Positions 17,341 to 25,095 are shown, numbered from the stretch's first letter. The stretch: 49,914 nucleotides of DNA from Mycobacterium sp. E796 (GCF_001672815.1 NZ_LZKK01000004.1:1-49914), one strand, 5' to 3'. Numbers and translations: made by a program. Notes: generated from the letters alone by a model not told the origin.

Positions 17341-18507
17341 GTGAAGGTCGTGGTGGTGGGCTACGGAAGCCGGGGCGATGTCGAGCCCTGCGTGGCGGCG
17401 GGCCGCGAGCTGCAGCGCCGGGGCCATGACGTCCGCACGGCGGTGTCGCCCGACAAGGTCGGCTTCGTCGAGTCGGCGGGGCTGACCGCGGTCGCCTACG
17501 GACCGGACACGCGGGAGCGGATGGACTCGGCCGCCAATTTCGTCCGCCGCGTCGACAACCCGTTCGCCGCGTTGCCCGAGGTCATGGAGCAACTCACCCG
17601 GGTTTGGGCGGACAAAGCCGCCACGCTGACGGCGCTCGCGACCGACGCCGACCTGCTGGTGGCCGGCTTCAACGAGCAGGAGCTGGCCGCCACCGTCGCG
17701 GAGCATCGCGGCATTCCGCTGGCCGCGCTGCATCTCTTCCCGACGCGGGTGTTCTCCACCGGGGTGCTGTATTCGAACATGGTCAAGGACATCGCGGCGG
17801 CCCAGCGCCGCGAGCTGGGGTTGCCGGAGGGGACCTCACCGCCGTCGCTGGAGATCCAGGCCTACGACGAGCTCTGCCTGCCCGGCCCGGCGGCCGACTG
17901 GGTCGAGCCGGACGGCCGGCGGCCCTTCGTCGGCGCGCTGACGCTCGAGTTGCCGGCTCCGGCCGACGACGAGGTGGTGGAGTGGATCGCCGCGGGGACA
18001 CCGCCGATCTGCTTCGGCCTGGGCAGCACGCCGGTCTCGGCTCCGGCGGAGCTTGTCGCCATGATCGTCGCGGCCTGCGCGCAGCTGGGGGAGCGGGCGC
18101 TGATTTGCAGCGGCCCCAACGACTTTGCCGATTTGCCGCGCTCCGATCACGTCAAGATCGTGGACGCGGTGAACCATGCGGTCGTGCTGCCGGCGTGCCG
18201 CGCCGTCGTGCACCACGGCGGCGCCGGTGTGACGGCGGCGGGCCTGCGGGCCGGAATCCCGGCGGTGGTCCTGTGGCTCTGGCTCGACCAGCCGCTGTGG
18301 GCGGCCGGCATCGAAAGGCTGAAAGTCGGTGTCGCGCGCCAGCTTTCGATGACGAGCCGGGAAACGCTGGTCGCCGACCTACGGTCTGTTCTCGCCCCGG
18401 ACTACGCCGTGGGCGCCCGTGACGTCGCCGCCCGGATGACCACGTCGGTCCAAAGCGTCGCCCGCGCCGCCGATCTGCTGGAAGGCACCGCCACGAGTTG
18501 CGCCTAG
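17341..18507 (+). CDS. GT1-family glycosyltransferase
   Basis: This 388-residue GT-B glycosyltransferase is similar in layout to mycobacterial rhamnosyl/glycosyltransferases that decorate glycopeptidolipids and phenolic glycolipids. The N-terminal acceptor domain begins VVVVGYGSRGDVEPCVAAG. The donor domain carries PPICFGLGSTPVS and the HHGGAG motif (residues 291-296), with LWLWLDQPLWA at the end of the sugar-nucleotide site. Length is slightly short for the group (about 400-430). No other lipid-synthesis genes are adjacent. GTG start. Confidence 0.88.
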   Translation: MKVVVVGYGSRGDVEPCVAAGRELQRRGHDVRTAVSPDKVGFVESAGLTAVAYGPDTRERMDSAANFVRRVDNPFAALPEVMEQLTRVWADKAATLTALATDADLLVAGFNEQELAATVAEHRGIPLAALHLFPTRVFSTGVLYSNMVKDIAAAQRRELGLPEGTSPPSLEIQAYDELCLPGPAADWVEPDGRRPFVGALTLELPAPADDEVVEWIAAGTPPICFGLGSTPVSAPAELVAMIVAACAQLGERALICSGPNDFADLPRSDHVKIVDAVNHAVVLPACRAVVHHGGAGVTAAGLRAGIPAVVLWLWLDQPLWAAGIERLKVGVARQLSMTSRETLVADLRSVLAPDYAVGARDVAARMTTSVQSVARAADLLEGTATSCA

Positions 18508-18532
18508 CCGCCGCCTATCCCACGCTGGATAA

Positions 18533-18736
18533 ATGGGGGTGAAGCTGGCCTTGGCGGCCGGACTGATGGCCGCCCTTCTTGCGCCGGCTGCCGCACCCGG
18601 GGCGGTGCCGCTGGGCTGCGGGATCACGTGGACGCGCACGGGCGGCGTGTGGATCTACCAACCCGACTGTCCGCAACCGCCGCCGCCGTCGCAACCCCCG
18701 CCGCCTGGCCCGCCGTCACCGCCACCAACTCCGTAG
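18533..18736 (+). CDS. Small secreted Pro-rich protein
   Basis: This 67-residue product has a signal peptide (LALAAGLMAALLAPAAAPGA), a short core with two Cys (PLGCGITW... and YQPDCPQ), and a C-terminal tail almost wholly Pro (PPPPSQPPPPGPPSPPPTP). It lies between the glycosyltransferase and the acidic-tail gene. The coding call rests on signal peptide, Cys pair and the Pro tail common in mycobacterial exported proteins. Function is unknown. Confidence 0.6.
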   Translation: MGVKLALAAGLMAALLAPAAAPGAVPLGCGITWTRTGGVWIYQPDCPQPPPPSQPPPPGPPSPPPTP

Positions 18737-18746
18737 ACTTCCGCGC

Positions 18747-19040
18747 GTGGCATATGACGTTCACATCCGAACCGCCGACGGCGGTGTCCAATACCCCAAC
18801 GCATTCGGCTACGACATCAAAGACGGAATCCTGATGGTCGAGGTCGGCGACGACGCCGACCACGCCGACAAAATCTACTTCTCCCCGGGCTACTGGCAGC
18901 AGTACGTGGTCGACCCTTACAGCGACGACCCCCTCGACCTGGAGCTCGACGTCTTCGACGACGACGAAGACGACGAGGACTACGAAGACGACGACGACGA
19001 TGACGTCGAGGCGGACCACGACGACGAAGGCGACGAATAG
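18747..19040 (+). CDS. Small protein with extreme acidic C-terminal tail
   Basis: This 97-residue protein starts at GTG 18747. Residues 1-65 form a compact domain (YDVHIRTADGGVQYPNAFG... YFSPGYWQQYVV). Residues 66-97 are nearly all Asp and Glu. No signal peptide is present, so it is probably cytoplasmic. Acidic tails of this kind occur in DNA mimics, metal binders and chaperone-type proteins; none can be assigned here. The start is 10 bases after the upstream stop. Confidence 0.7.
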   Translation: MAYDVHIRTADGGVQYPNAFGYDIKDGILMVEVGDDADHADKIYFSPGYWQQYVVDPYSDDPLDLELDVFDDDEDDEDYEDDDDDDVEADHDDEGDE

Positions 19041-19175
19041 GCGTCGCGCCATCGGGTGATCCGCCCCGTGACGTCGGTCACGATTGCCGCGGATTCGGGC
19101 AGCCCAGCCGTCGCTCCGGTGTTGCACGGGACGGTTGTCTCATCAGACGACGACCCGAATCGGAGCGAGGCGGAC

Positions 19176-19478
19176 ATGCGGCACATCACGACCACGATCT
19201 ACGGACACCACGGGACCCGCGACCTGGAGGGCGCCGCGTTCTGGATCTTCGGCGGCATCATCCTCCTGATCGCCTTCGGCGACGCCGTCGCCGTCCTGGT
19301 CGCCGCGGTCGGGATGCTGAGCGCGGTCGCGTGGATCTACCGGAAGATCGAGCGCCGCTTCGAGCGACACGACGCGCCCGCGGCCGCGGTGACCCAGCTT
19401 CGTTCGGAGTGGTCCGGCCAATACGACGCGAATGAGGCTGCGGCGCAGGCGCTGCCGCGTCACCCGCACGCTGCGTAG
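19176..19478 (+). CDS. Small single-span membrane protein
   Basis: This 100-residue protein has a hydrophobic segment at about residues 20-54 (AAFWIFGGIILLIAFGDAVAVLVAAVGMLSAVAWIY, long enough for one or two passes) flanked by charged regions. The His-rich start (MRHITTTIYGHHG) and RKIERRFERHD are notable. The C-terminal part is Ala-rich. GGAGCGAGG upstream of ATG 19176 can act as ribosome binding site. Unknown function. Confidence 0.7.
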   Translation: MRHITTTIYGHHGTRDLEGAAFWIFGGIILLIAFGDAVAVLVAAVGMLSAVAWIYRKIERRFERHDAPAAAVTQLRSEWSGQYDANEAAAQALPRHPHAA

Positions 19479-19586
19479 ATAATCGCCCGAAAAGCCGACT
19501 ATTCAGCTCCGCATAATCTGCTTTTTGCCGGCTGTCTCTATTCTGCTACGGCCCCCTCAACGCCGAGGAGAAAGAGAGCGCAGCAA

Positions 19587-19934
19587 ATGTCCTCACTTCG
19601 CTGGCTGGCCACGCTGGCCATCCCCGTCATGACCGGCGCCGTCCTGGTTTCCGGCACTGCGATCGCGAGCGCCGATCCCGCTGACGACGCGTACCTCTCT
19701 CAACTGCGCGCCGCCGGCTTCAGCTGGCCGCCCGACCACGACGAGGCCCTCACCGCGATGGGGCGGCTCATCTGCGACGATCTTGGGTGGGGTTGGACGT
19801 ACGACCAGATCACCCAAAACATCCACTCCACCTTGGACCCGAGAAACGTCACGTTCGGAGAAATCGGGTCCATGGTGAGAATCGCGCATGCGACCTATTG
19901 CCCGCTGCAGCGATGCTGGGCCGCTCACTGCTGA
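19587..19934 (+). CDS. Secreted DUF732 protein
   Basis: This 115-residue exported protein has a signal peptide (LATLAIPVMTGAVLVSGTAIASA) and a DUF732 domain (DDAYLSQLRAAGFSW...). It has extra C-terminal cysteines (CPLQRCWAAHC) compared with the other copies. A purine-rich stretch (GAGGAGAAAGAGAG) precedes the ATG. It is one of five DUF732 genes in the window. Unknown function. Confidence 0.87.
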   Translation: MSSLRWLATLAIPVMTGAVLVSGTAIASADPADDAYLSQLRAAGFSWPPDHDEALTAMGRLICDDLGWGWTYDQITQNIHSTLDPRNVTFGEIGSMVRIAHATYCPLQRCWAAHC

Positions 19935-20065
19935 GCGGCGCATTAGCTGACGTCTAACTTTTTTGCCCGTACGCGTCTAGGTGACGGCGCGGAATAAGGG
20001 TATAGATGGGGTACATGCACTTCGCTCTAGTTCCGAAATTTGTCGCGGACTGAGAGGAGGAGCCG

Positions 20066-20566
20066 ATGGCCCCGAATGGTCGGCGCTGCTTCGTGGGGCT
20101 GTGCGCCGCCGCGCTCGCGATCGCCCTGCCGCTTGCGCCACCGGCGTCCGCCGACGCGGCGTCCTGGAATGGCACGTACGCGATCACGTTCATGGTGGGC
20201 CCGAAGTCCGGGACCAGCATGGCGGTCGGTGACCCCGAGGTGCAGCACACCGACACCTACGGGTTCCGTTCGAGCTGTACCGGCGGAAAGTGCGTCGCCA
20301 CCATCGTCAGCGGGCCGCCGCCGAGCAACCCGACGGTTCCGCAACCGGTCCAATTCACCTGGGACGGATCGTCGTGGACGCAGGTCAGCGATTTCCAGTG
20401 GGACTGCATGATGCCCGACACCAGCATCCAATGGAATCCGGCGCACTCCACCGTGCGCTACACGCCCCAACCCGACGGATCGCTTTCCGGCGTCATGCAC
20501 ACCGAGATCCTCAGTGGCGCGTGCCAGGGCACGATCGACATGGACATGAAGGCCGAGCGGGCGTGA
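20066..20566 (+). CDS. Exported protein of about 166 residues
   Basis: The protein has a signal peptide (CFVGLCAAALAIALPLAPPASA) and a beta-rich mature domain beginning SWNGTYAITFMVGPKSGTS, with four Cys likely in two disulfides. It is similar in layout (W-x-G-x-Y start, FTWDGSSW, CxxxxDMDM-type end) to the protein encoded at 21406-21888, so the two are probable paralogues. An AGGAGG ribosome binding site precedes ATG. Unknown function; possibly surface exposed. Confidence 0.85.
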   Translation: MAPNGRRCFVGLCAAALAIALPLAPPASADAASWNGTYAITFMVGPKSGTSMAVGDPEVQHTDTYGFRSSCTGGKCVATIVSGPPPSNPTVPQPVQFTWDGSSWTQVSDFQWDCMMPDTSIQWNPAHSTVRYTPQPDGSLSGVMHTEILSGACQGTIDMDMKAERA

Positions 20567-20643
20567 ATTGCTCTAAGCTATTGCGCTGCAATTCAATTCG
20601 CTTAGCCCTTTGCCTCCGGCATGCCCGGCGATACGATGCGAGC

Positions 20644-20928
20644 ATGCGTTTCACCTATTTCGCTGCCGCGGTCGGCACGGCTATCGCGCTGCTCGGGGTG
20701 TCGCCCGCTCACGCCGACATCAGCGGTTTCAATCGTTGCGTCGCGGGCATCAAGCAACTCCCGCTGAGTGAACCGGACCCGCAAAACTTCCAGCGCGCCG
20801 GAGTTATCGAGCAGGACCTCAAATCGGGCGTTTCCCCCGACGCGGAGGCTCAGAAGGTGGCGCGGATGGGTTTCGACCAGCAGACGGCCGCCACGATTGT
20901 GGCATGCGTCATCGAGGAGAATCCGTAG
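20644..20928 (+). CDS. Small exported DUF732-like protein
   Basis: This 94-residue protein has a signal peptide (MRFTYFAAAVGTAIALLGVSPAHA). The mature part has Cys at FNRCVAG and IVACVIEENP, matching the two-Cys pattern of DUF732 proteins, though the opening motif is divergent. It stands 77 bases after the upstream exported-protein gene. Unknown function. Confidence 0.75.
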   Translation: MRFTYFAAAVGTAIALLGVSPAHADISGFNRCVAGIKQLPLSEPDPQNFQRAGVIEQDLKSGVSPDAEAQKVARMGFDQQTAATIVACVIEENP

Positions 20929-20949
20929 TCGCGACGCGTCGAGAGCCAA

Positions 20950-21340
20950 TCAGTCTGTCTTGTGCCAGGTTTGGCAGCTCCGCGTCAGGAATGCCTTGTC
21001 GGTTGGCGTGATCATCACCACCTGAGGACCGGTGCCGATGTCGCTGTCGATGATGTGGGTTGCACCGAGACTGCTCAGCCGCGCCCAATAGCAATCGGAT
21101 CCTCCTTCGGGGCTGGGACCGCCCGAGCGATAGGTGCCTGCCACGATGTCGATGCCGACGCGATAGGTTCCGTCGGTCTCGATGACGGTCCTGGGGGCGA
21201 ACGGCGGCGATGGAGCGGTCACGGTGACCGTTTTCGTGATTTCCACCGCGGCCGTCACCGGTCGTTGCTGTCTCGCCTGACCCGCCGCAACCTGCGAGAA
21301 CTATCGCCGCGCCCGCGACAGCTAATTTCCTGCCCTGCAT
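20950..21340 (-). pseudogene. Lipoprotein gene split by a one-base frameshift
   Basis: Reading from 21340 gives a perfect lipoprotein signal (MQGRKLAVAGAAIVLAGCGG, lipobox LAGC) followed by SGETATT, then nonsense. A second frame from about 21258 gives VTVTAPSPPFAPRTVIETDG and the rest of a typical Cys-paired exported domain (GTYRSGGP... SCQTWHKTD). Removing one G in the ACCGGTGACGG stretch near 21260 joins them into a continuous lipoprotein of about 129 residues. It is therefore either a real frameshift or a sequencing error. No Shine-Dalgarno sequence is seen before the ATG. Confidence 0.75.
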
Positions 21341-21405
21341 GAAGGAGGGTAAGCAGCTGATGCTTGGACTGCCACGGCAGGCCGTGGTGGTGTCAAGCTA
21401 AACGC

Positions 21406-21888
21406 GTGTCGTGGGCTGATGTGCTGGCCGCCGGCCTGGCCGGTGCTGACGTGGCGGGCGCTCGTTGCGCCCGAGGTGTTGCCACGGCAGCCACCTTCGC
21501 CGCCGTAGCTGTCGCGGGCGCCGGTCCCGCGTCCGCCGCTCCGGTGATGAGCGGCCACTACATGAAGACCACCACCGATCCCGGGGGCGGCCGCACATTT
21601 ACCGAGAATTGGTACTTCACCCCATGCGGGGACGGGTGTGCCGACATGTCGAGCCCGGCGGCGGGCGTCAGTGGCCGGGCGATGTTGATGGACGGTCAAT
21701 GGACACTCGACAGCACCGAGGACATCGTGTGTAGGGGCGGTGTGACGGAAGGCGACGCGGCGAGCGCGCACTACGCCTGGGATGCGAACACCCTGACCGG
21801 CACGGTCCAAGTCATCCAAAGGCAGCCCGTCTGCGACCATCCGCCACAGTCATATACCTTGAGCTTCCGATTGACGAAAGCGCTCTGA
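21406..21888 (+). CDS. Exported protein, paralogue of the 20066 gene
   Basis: About 160 residues with a hydrophobic export signal (VATAATFAAVAVAGAGPASA) and a mature beta-rich domain starting APVMSGHYMKTTTDPGGG. The domain has several Cys (CGDGCADM, VCRGG, VCDHPP) and ends in SYTLSFRLTKAL. It resembles the 20066-20566 product in size and Cys layout. The start is doubtful: GTG 21406 gives a long region before the hydrophobic core, and the only good ribosome binding site (21341-21350) leads into a short out-of-frame ATG at 21360. An upstream frameshift is possible. Confidence 0.65.
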   Translation: MSWADVLAAGLAGADVAGARCARGVATAATFAAVAVAGAGPASAAPVMSGHYMKTTTDPGGGRTFTENWYFTPCGDGCADMSSPAAGVSGRAMLMDGQWTLDSTEDIVCRGGVTEGDAASAHYAWDANTLTGTVQVIQRQPVCDHPPQSYTLSFRLTKAL

Positions 21889-21975
21889 CAAAAGGCGCTT
21901 TGAGCTGCGTTTGCCCAAGACGCCGGTCATGGAACCGTCTGCCCTAGATGATCATGCCGGGCCACAGCGGGGAGG

Positions 21976-22461
21976 TCATCGGCGAGAACGTGATAGCGCC
22001 CGTCTCGACAAGGTATAGGAAATCAGCAATCCAATGCCGGCAATCGGAAGCCAAATGGGCGACGTTATGAATCCCAGTAAGGGGCCAACGAATCCGAGGA
22101 GCAGCCATTCGGGCGGGGTGGTGGCGATAAAGTTGGCAATCAGGCTCGCGTCCGCGGGCAAGTTCTGCAGGAAGGAACTGGGCGAGGCGGGCCTCGATGC
22201 CGGCATAGGAAAACGCGCCAGCAGTCAAGTGCTGCACAAACTGCTCCTGGAACGCCGTTGCCTGTCCGGTCAGCGCCTGATGGCTGGCACCGTGCTCCGA
22301 GAAGACGCGAGCTATCTCCACCGACTCCTCATCGCCGGCGGCGGGTAACACCGAAGTCGTCAGGGCCGCCGCCACCATGTGGGCCGCGTTGACGTTCGAG
22401 GCGATGGTTGCCAAATCTCCGCCGCAGTCATCATCTTCGGCGCCGCGATCACAAACGGCAT
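21976..22461 (-). pseudogene. PE-family protein pseudogene (two frameshifts)
   Basis: An ATG at 22461 with a GGAGG ribosome binding site opens MPFVIAAPKMMTAA, the start of a PE domain. A missing base near 22420 shifts the frame into DLATIASNVNAAHMVAAAL, then SVLPAAGDEESVEIARVF and QEQFVQHLTAGAFSYAGIEA, a clear PE domain. A second shift near 22165 leads to FLQNLPADASLIANF and a hydrophobic C-terminal region (WLLLGFVGPLLGFITSPIWL), ending at 21976. PE proteins are type VII secretion substrates; this copy is broken. No PPE partner is recognisable next to it. Confidence 0.8.
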
Positions 22462-22829
22462 CCCGACCTCCAACCAAACACAGCGACGGCCCGAATCGCC
22501 ACGGCATCAGAGTTGAGAAGCAGATCGTAAGCTTCAATTCACACGGATCGTCTAGCCGATTCACACAGACCGCATGGCCAATTCACAACCGCTGCGCATT
22601 GCTGAAAACATCGCGCCCGATGGCCCGCCGCCGCACCGAACCGCAGCCCGTCGAGGTCGCCGCGATGAGCTGGCCGAGCTGCAGCTAGTAAACCAACCGA
22701 AACTGCCAGAACGCTTTGACGCCGGCCGATGGGCTTCCTTGTGTAAGTCTCGAAATCGATACTCTGTGTAATCGGATGCGGTGCCTTTTGACCCTGGCGC
22801 TCAAGCATCTCAGAGTGGAAGCTGAGCCG
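22462..22829. other. Stretch without a convincing gene
   Basis: This region lies between the PE pseudogene start and a possible small ORF. Open frames on both strands lack conserved motifs and signal peptides. On the minus strand, fragments such as LGQLIAATSTGCGSVRRR look protein-like but are interrupted, so decayed coding sequence is possible. I see nothing I can name. Confidence 0.4.
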
Positions 22830-23015
22830 ATGATCGAATGGGAGCACCAGATCTGCCCGGCAACCGCCAGCGCCCCACACGATCCTCGCGTTGAGTTCGC
22901 GTATCACCAGCTTTGGCACGAGATTTTCGGCGAAACGATCATCGGCGGCGCACCTCGACCGCTCATGCCGTTCATGACTACCTTGCCCGGCCTAATTTCT
23001 CCGCCCGAAACGTAG
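22830..23015 (+). CDS. Possible small ORF preceding the heptad-repeat genes
   Basis: The ORF has 61 residues, beginning MIEWEHQICPATAS and ending TTLPGLISPPET, with GTGGAAG some 10 bases before the ATG. It ends 15 bases before the first heptad-repeat gene and could be the first member of that unit. It has no signal peptide or recognised motif, and its composition differs from the charged proteins downstream. Weak call. Confidence 0.3.
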   Translation: MIEWEHQICPATASAPHDPRVEFAYHQLWHEIFGETIIGGAPRPLMPFMTTLPGLISPPET

Positions 23016-23030
23016 CGGTGTTTCCGTGCC

Positions 23031-23543
23031 ATGAGTGAGCCGCTCATACGCGCCGCACGCGAACGCGAGAGTGTCGCAATTGAGCGCGAACGGATCGCCG
23101 AAGAGCGCGAGGGCATTGCGGTTGAACGCGAACATCTCGCAGGGGAACGCGAGGCGCTTGCGGCCAAGAGAGAGAAACTGACCGAAGGAGTCGAGCGCCT
23201 GGCACGCTATGTAGCGTTGCGAGTCGGCGTCGCTAATCGGCGCGAAGCGTTGGCGGACGAGCGCGAACGAATCGCAGACGAGCGCGAAGCCTTGGCGGAC
23301 GAGCGCGAACGAATCGCAGACGAGCGCGAGCGTGTCGCAGAGGTCAGCGAATTGGAGGATGACTCCCCGCCTGGCGACCGCGAGCGCGCGGAGCAAAGCG
23401 TCCAACGACAGCACGCGGCGGCGCTTCGCGAGCAGGCCGAAGTCGAACGGCAACTGGCCGCGAGCCAGCGCGAGCATGCGAAGTTAGTGGCTGAGAGCGC
23501 CCCCGGCGAGTCGACGAGCGAAGGGCAGGATCGTGGAGGGTGA
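23031..23543 (+). CDS. Highly charged heptad-repeat protein 1
   Basis: This 170-residue protein is made almost entirely of Arg, Glu, Asp and Ala in seven-residue units. Residues 8-50 have REREGIAVEREHLAGERE-like units; residues 70-105 are near-perfect copies of REALADE and RERIADE. The second half (107-170) is less regular but still helical. This predicts one long alpha helix, either a coiled coil or a single charged helix. There is no signal peptide, membrane segment or Cys. A 42-base unit is duplicated in tandem at 23240-23323. The GTG of the next gene lies inside its last codons (11-base overlap). I do not recognise a named family. Confidence 0.8.
   Translation: MSEPLIRAARERESVAIERERIAEEREGIAVEREHLAGEREALAAKREKLTEGVERLARYVALRVGVANRREALADERERIADEREALADERERIADERERVAEVSELEDDSPPGDRERAEQSVQRQHAAALREQAEVERQLAASQREHAKLVAESAPGESTSEGQDRGG
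23240..23323 (+). repeat. Tandem duplication of a 42-bp coding unit
   Basis: Bases 23240-23281 and 23282-23323 differ at one position (gcgttgg against gccttgg) and encode two copies of REALADERERIADE, that is two heptads each. A third partial copy begins at 23324. The unit length of two heptads keeps the helix register, so slippage here would lengthen the rod without breaking it. Confidence 0.9.
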
Positions 23544-23913
23544 GCACGTTGCCGACAAGGCCGGTCAGCTTGATCGCAGGGCAGAAGAGCTCGAGCACCT
23601 GGCTGCCGAACTCGATGAGCGCGAGACGGCGCTCGCGCACCGTGAGGCTCAACTCGCACGGCGCGAGTGGTTGGCTGACGAGAGAGATCGGATCGCTGAT
23701 GAGCGGGCGCGAACCGCAAACGAACGCGAGCAGCTGGCAGACGAACGAGAGCGCCGCGCGGACGAACGCGAAGGCACGGCGGTAGACCGCGAACGCGAGC
23801 GCCTGGAACGCATGGACGAACAGTCGGCGCGCCTAGCAGCCACTGCCCAGCGGGAGCAGTCCGATATCGAGCGCGAGATGGCAGATAGCGAACGACATCG
23901 CATCGATGACTAG
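23533..23913 (+). CDS. Highly charged heptad-repeat protein 2
   Basis: A 126-residue protein with the same seven-residue code as its neighbour: LADERDR IADERAR TANEREQ LADERER RADEREG TAVDRER. The N-terminal third (QLDRRAEELEHLAAELDE) is a more classical coiled coil with Leu in core positions. No signal peptide, membrane segment or Cys. GTG start, with GGAGG just after it and weak ribosome binding upstream, so translation probably depends on the overlapping upstream gene. Its stop overlaps the ATG of gene 3 by 8 bases. Unknown function. Confidence 0.78.
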   Translation: MEGEHVADKAGQLDRRAEELEHLAAELDERETALAHREAQLARREWLADERDRIADERARTANEREQLADERERRADEREGTAVDRERERLERMDEQSARLAATAQREQSDIEREMADSERHRIDD

Positions 23914-24244
23914 TCCTGGCCCGCGCGGATATCCCGAAGAAGCATCCCACCACGCTCAACGAGTCGCGAGAGTACGGCGCGGGGCGCGGGACGCCCAGCA
24001 GTCGGCGGCAGACAGCTTCGACAGATCGGCAGACAGTCACGATCGAGCCGCCAGGTCCTACGAGAAATTAGCCGAAAACCGCGCAGGTGCGGACAGATAT
24101 TCGGAACACGCGGCTCGCCACCGCGAGTTCGCACGAGAGGATCGTCAAATCGCGCAGCGGTTGCGGCAGATGGCAATAAGTTATTTGAGCAGCCTCAGCC
24201 AGAGAGCGAAGGAACCAGGCGGAGACTGGCCGAAAAACGACTAA
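23906..24244 (+). CDS. Highly charged heptad-repeat protein 3
   Basis: This 112-residue protein continues the pattern in looser form: AADSFDR SADSHDR AARSYEK, then HAARHREF AREDRQI AQRLRQM. Ala sits at the first position and Arg or Lys near the end of each heptad. His, Ser and Tyr appear, unlike genes 1 and 2. The first 30 residues are basic (HHAQRVARVRRGARD). It is coupled to gene 2 by an 8-base overlap. The three products could assemble with each other; this is inference from shared periodicity. Confidence 0.75.
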   Translation: MTSPGPRGYPEEASHHAQRVARVRRGARDAQQSAADSFDRSADSHDRAARSYEKLAENRAGADRYSEHAARHREFAREDRQIAQRLRQMAISYLSSLSQRAKEPGGDWPKND

Positions 24245-24575
24245 CTCCGGAAAACAATGCCGTCTCTTGCGGCCCGGGCGTCAGGCTTACCCCTTGGGGG
24301 GCTGAACCGAGTCCCATAGGAACAGCCCGAGGTCAGCACCGCATCGCTCAAGCAACGGGTTGTAGCGTGACGCCTCCCTAGTTCGGCCCCCCAACAATCA
24401 ACTGTTTCGTTCGGCGTCGAGTCGACTGGCAGCCGCATTGCACGCCGCGATGTTGTCACTCATGCTGCTATGCCTGGGTAGGTCGCCAGCCCGCCGAGGT
24501 CGAAACGGTTAGCCCGCAGATAGCCCGCACTCTGAGAAATTCGACGCAGAAACCGCCATTAAGCTGCGATGATGC
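24245..24575. other. Intergenic region between repeat genes and tRNA cluster
   Basis: These 331 bases hold no ORF with coding character. A short G/C run (ccccttgggggg) around 24291 could form a weak hairpin after the repeat genes. The tRNA-Val transcript from the right would end in this stretch. Confidence 0.45.
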
Positions 24576-24650
24576 TGGTGCGCGATACTGGGATTGAACC
24601 AGTGACCTCTTCCGTGTCAGGGAAGCGCTCTCCCGCTGAGCTAATCGCGC
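24576..24650 (-). tRNA. tRNA-Val (GAC)
   Basis: The cloverleaf is clear: acceptor GCGCGAT pairs with ATCGCGC, the D-arm contains TTAGCTCAGCGGGA, the anticodon loop reads CTGACAC with anticodon GAC, and the T-arm is ACTGG-TTCAATC-CCAGT. CCA is encoded (to 24576). It is third in a minus-strand tRNA run. Confidence 0.96.
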
Positions 24651-24667
24651 CTTGGGGGGTCAAAACT

Positions 24668-24741
24668 TGGAGGTGGAGACGGGAATCGAACCCGTGTGCA
24701 CGGCTTTGCAGGCCGTTGCCTCACCACTCGGCCACTCCACC
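24668..24741 (-). tRNA. tRNA-Cys (GCA)
   Basis: Acceptor GGTGGAG pairs with CTCCACC, the anticodon loop CTGCAAA gives anticodon GCA, and the T-arm is CGGG-TTCGATT-CCCG. Discriminator T and encoded CCA. Spaced 17 bases from the neighbouring tRNA-Val, so probably on one transcript. Confidence 0.96.
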
Positions 24742-24770
24742 GCTGGGGATTGATGCCACTTGCACCTTCG

Positions 24771-24843
24771 AGCGGACGACGGGATTCGAACCCGCGACCC
24801 TCACCTTGGCAAGGTGATGCGCTACCAACTGCGCTACGTCCGC
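24771..24843 (-). tRNA. tRNA-Gly (GCC)
   Basis: Acceptor GCGGACG pairs with CGTCCGC, the anticodon stem-loop ACCTTGCCAAGGT gives anticodon GCC, and the T-arm is GCGGG-TTCGAAT-CCCGT. No CCA is encoded after the discriminator T. It is first in the minus-strand tRNA run. An 8-base inverted repeat (24849-24869) lies just upstream. Confidence 0.96.
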
Positions 24844-25020
24844 GCGCAACGGGCGAGATCGTCGCCCGTCGCGAAGGACGACGATAGTCCACCTGAGCGG
24901 GCACGCACAAATCTCTTGGTTACGTTGCGGCTCTAGGCTAGCGCGGCCGCCGCCGCACGCGGCGAGTTCGGCGCTCTGCGATTCGTGCTACTCTTCGACG
25001 TCGTTCGCCCCTCGGCGCCG

Positions 25021-25095
25021 GGTCCCGTGGCTCAGTGGAAGAGCGTCCGCTTCACACGCGGAAGGTCGCTGGTTCGATCCCAGCCGGGACCACCA
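25021..25095 (+). tRNA. tRNA-Val (CAC)
   Basis: Acceptor GGTCCCG pairs with CGGGACC, the anticodon loop TTCACAC gives anticodon CAC, and the T-arm is GCTGG-TTCGATC-CCAGC. CCA is encoded. It points away from the other three tRNAs and faces the integrase remnant about 320 bases downstream. Its 3' half is therefore the natural attachment site for the element that left that remnant. Confidence 0.96.

Noticed and set aside
22539..22919. 126-codon minus-strand ORF upstream of the PE pseudogene
   Set aside because: No conserved motif, no ribosome binding site, and protein-like stretches occur in more than one frame, so at best it is decayed.
23240..23338. Regular DNA repeats that might be a CRISPR array
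   Set aside because: The repeats are contiguous 42-bp coding units without spacers and encode in-frame heptads.
24849..24869. 8-base inverted repeat ACGGGCGA/TCGCCCGT next to tRNA-Gly as a terminator
   Set aside because: It is on the 5' side of the minus-strand tRNA run and lacks a U-tract, so a terminator role is not supported.
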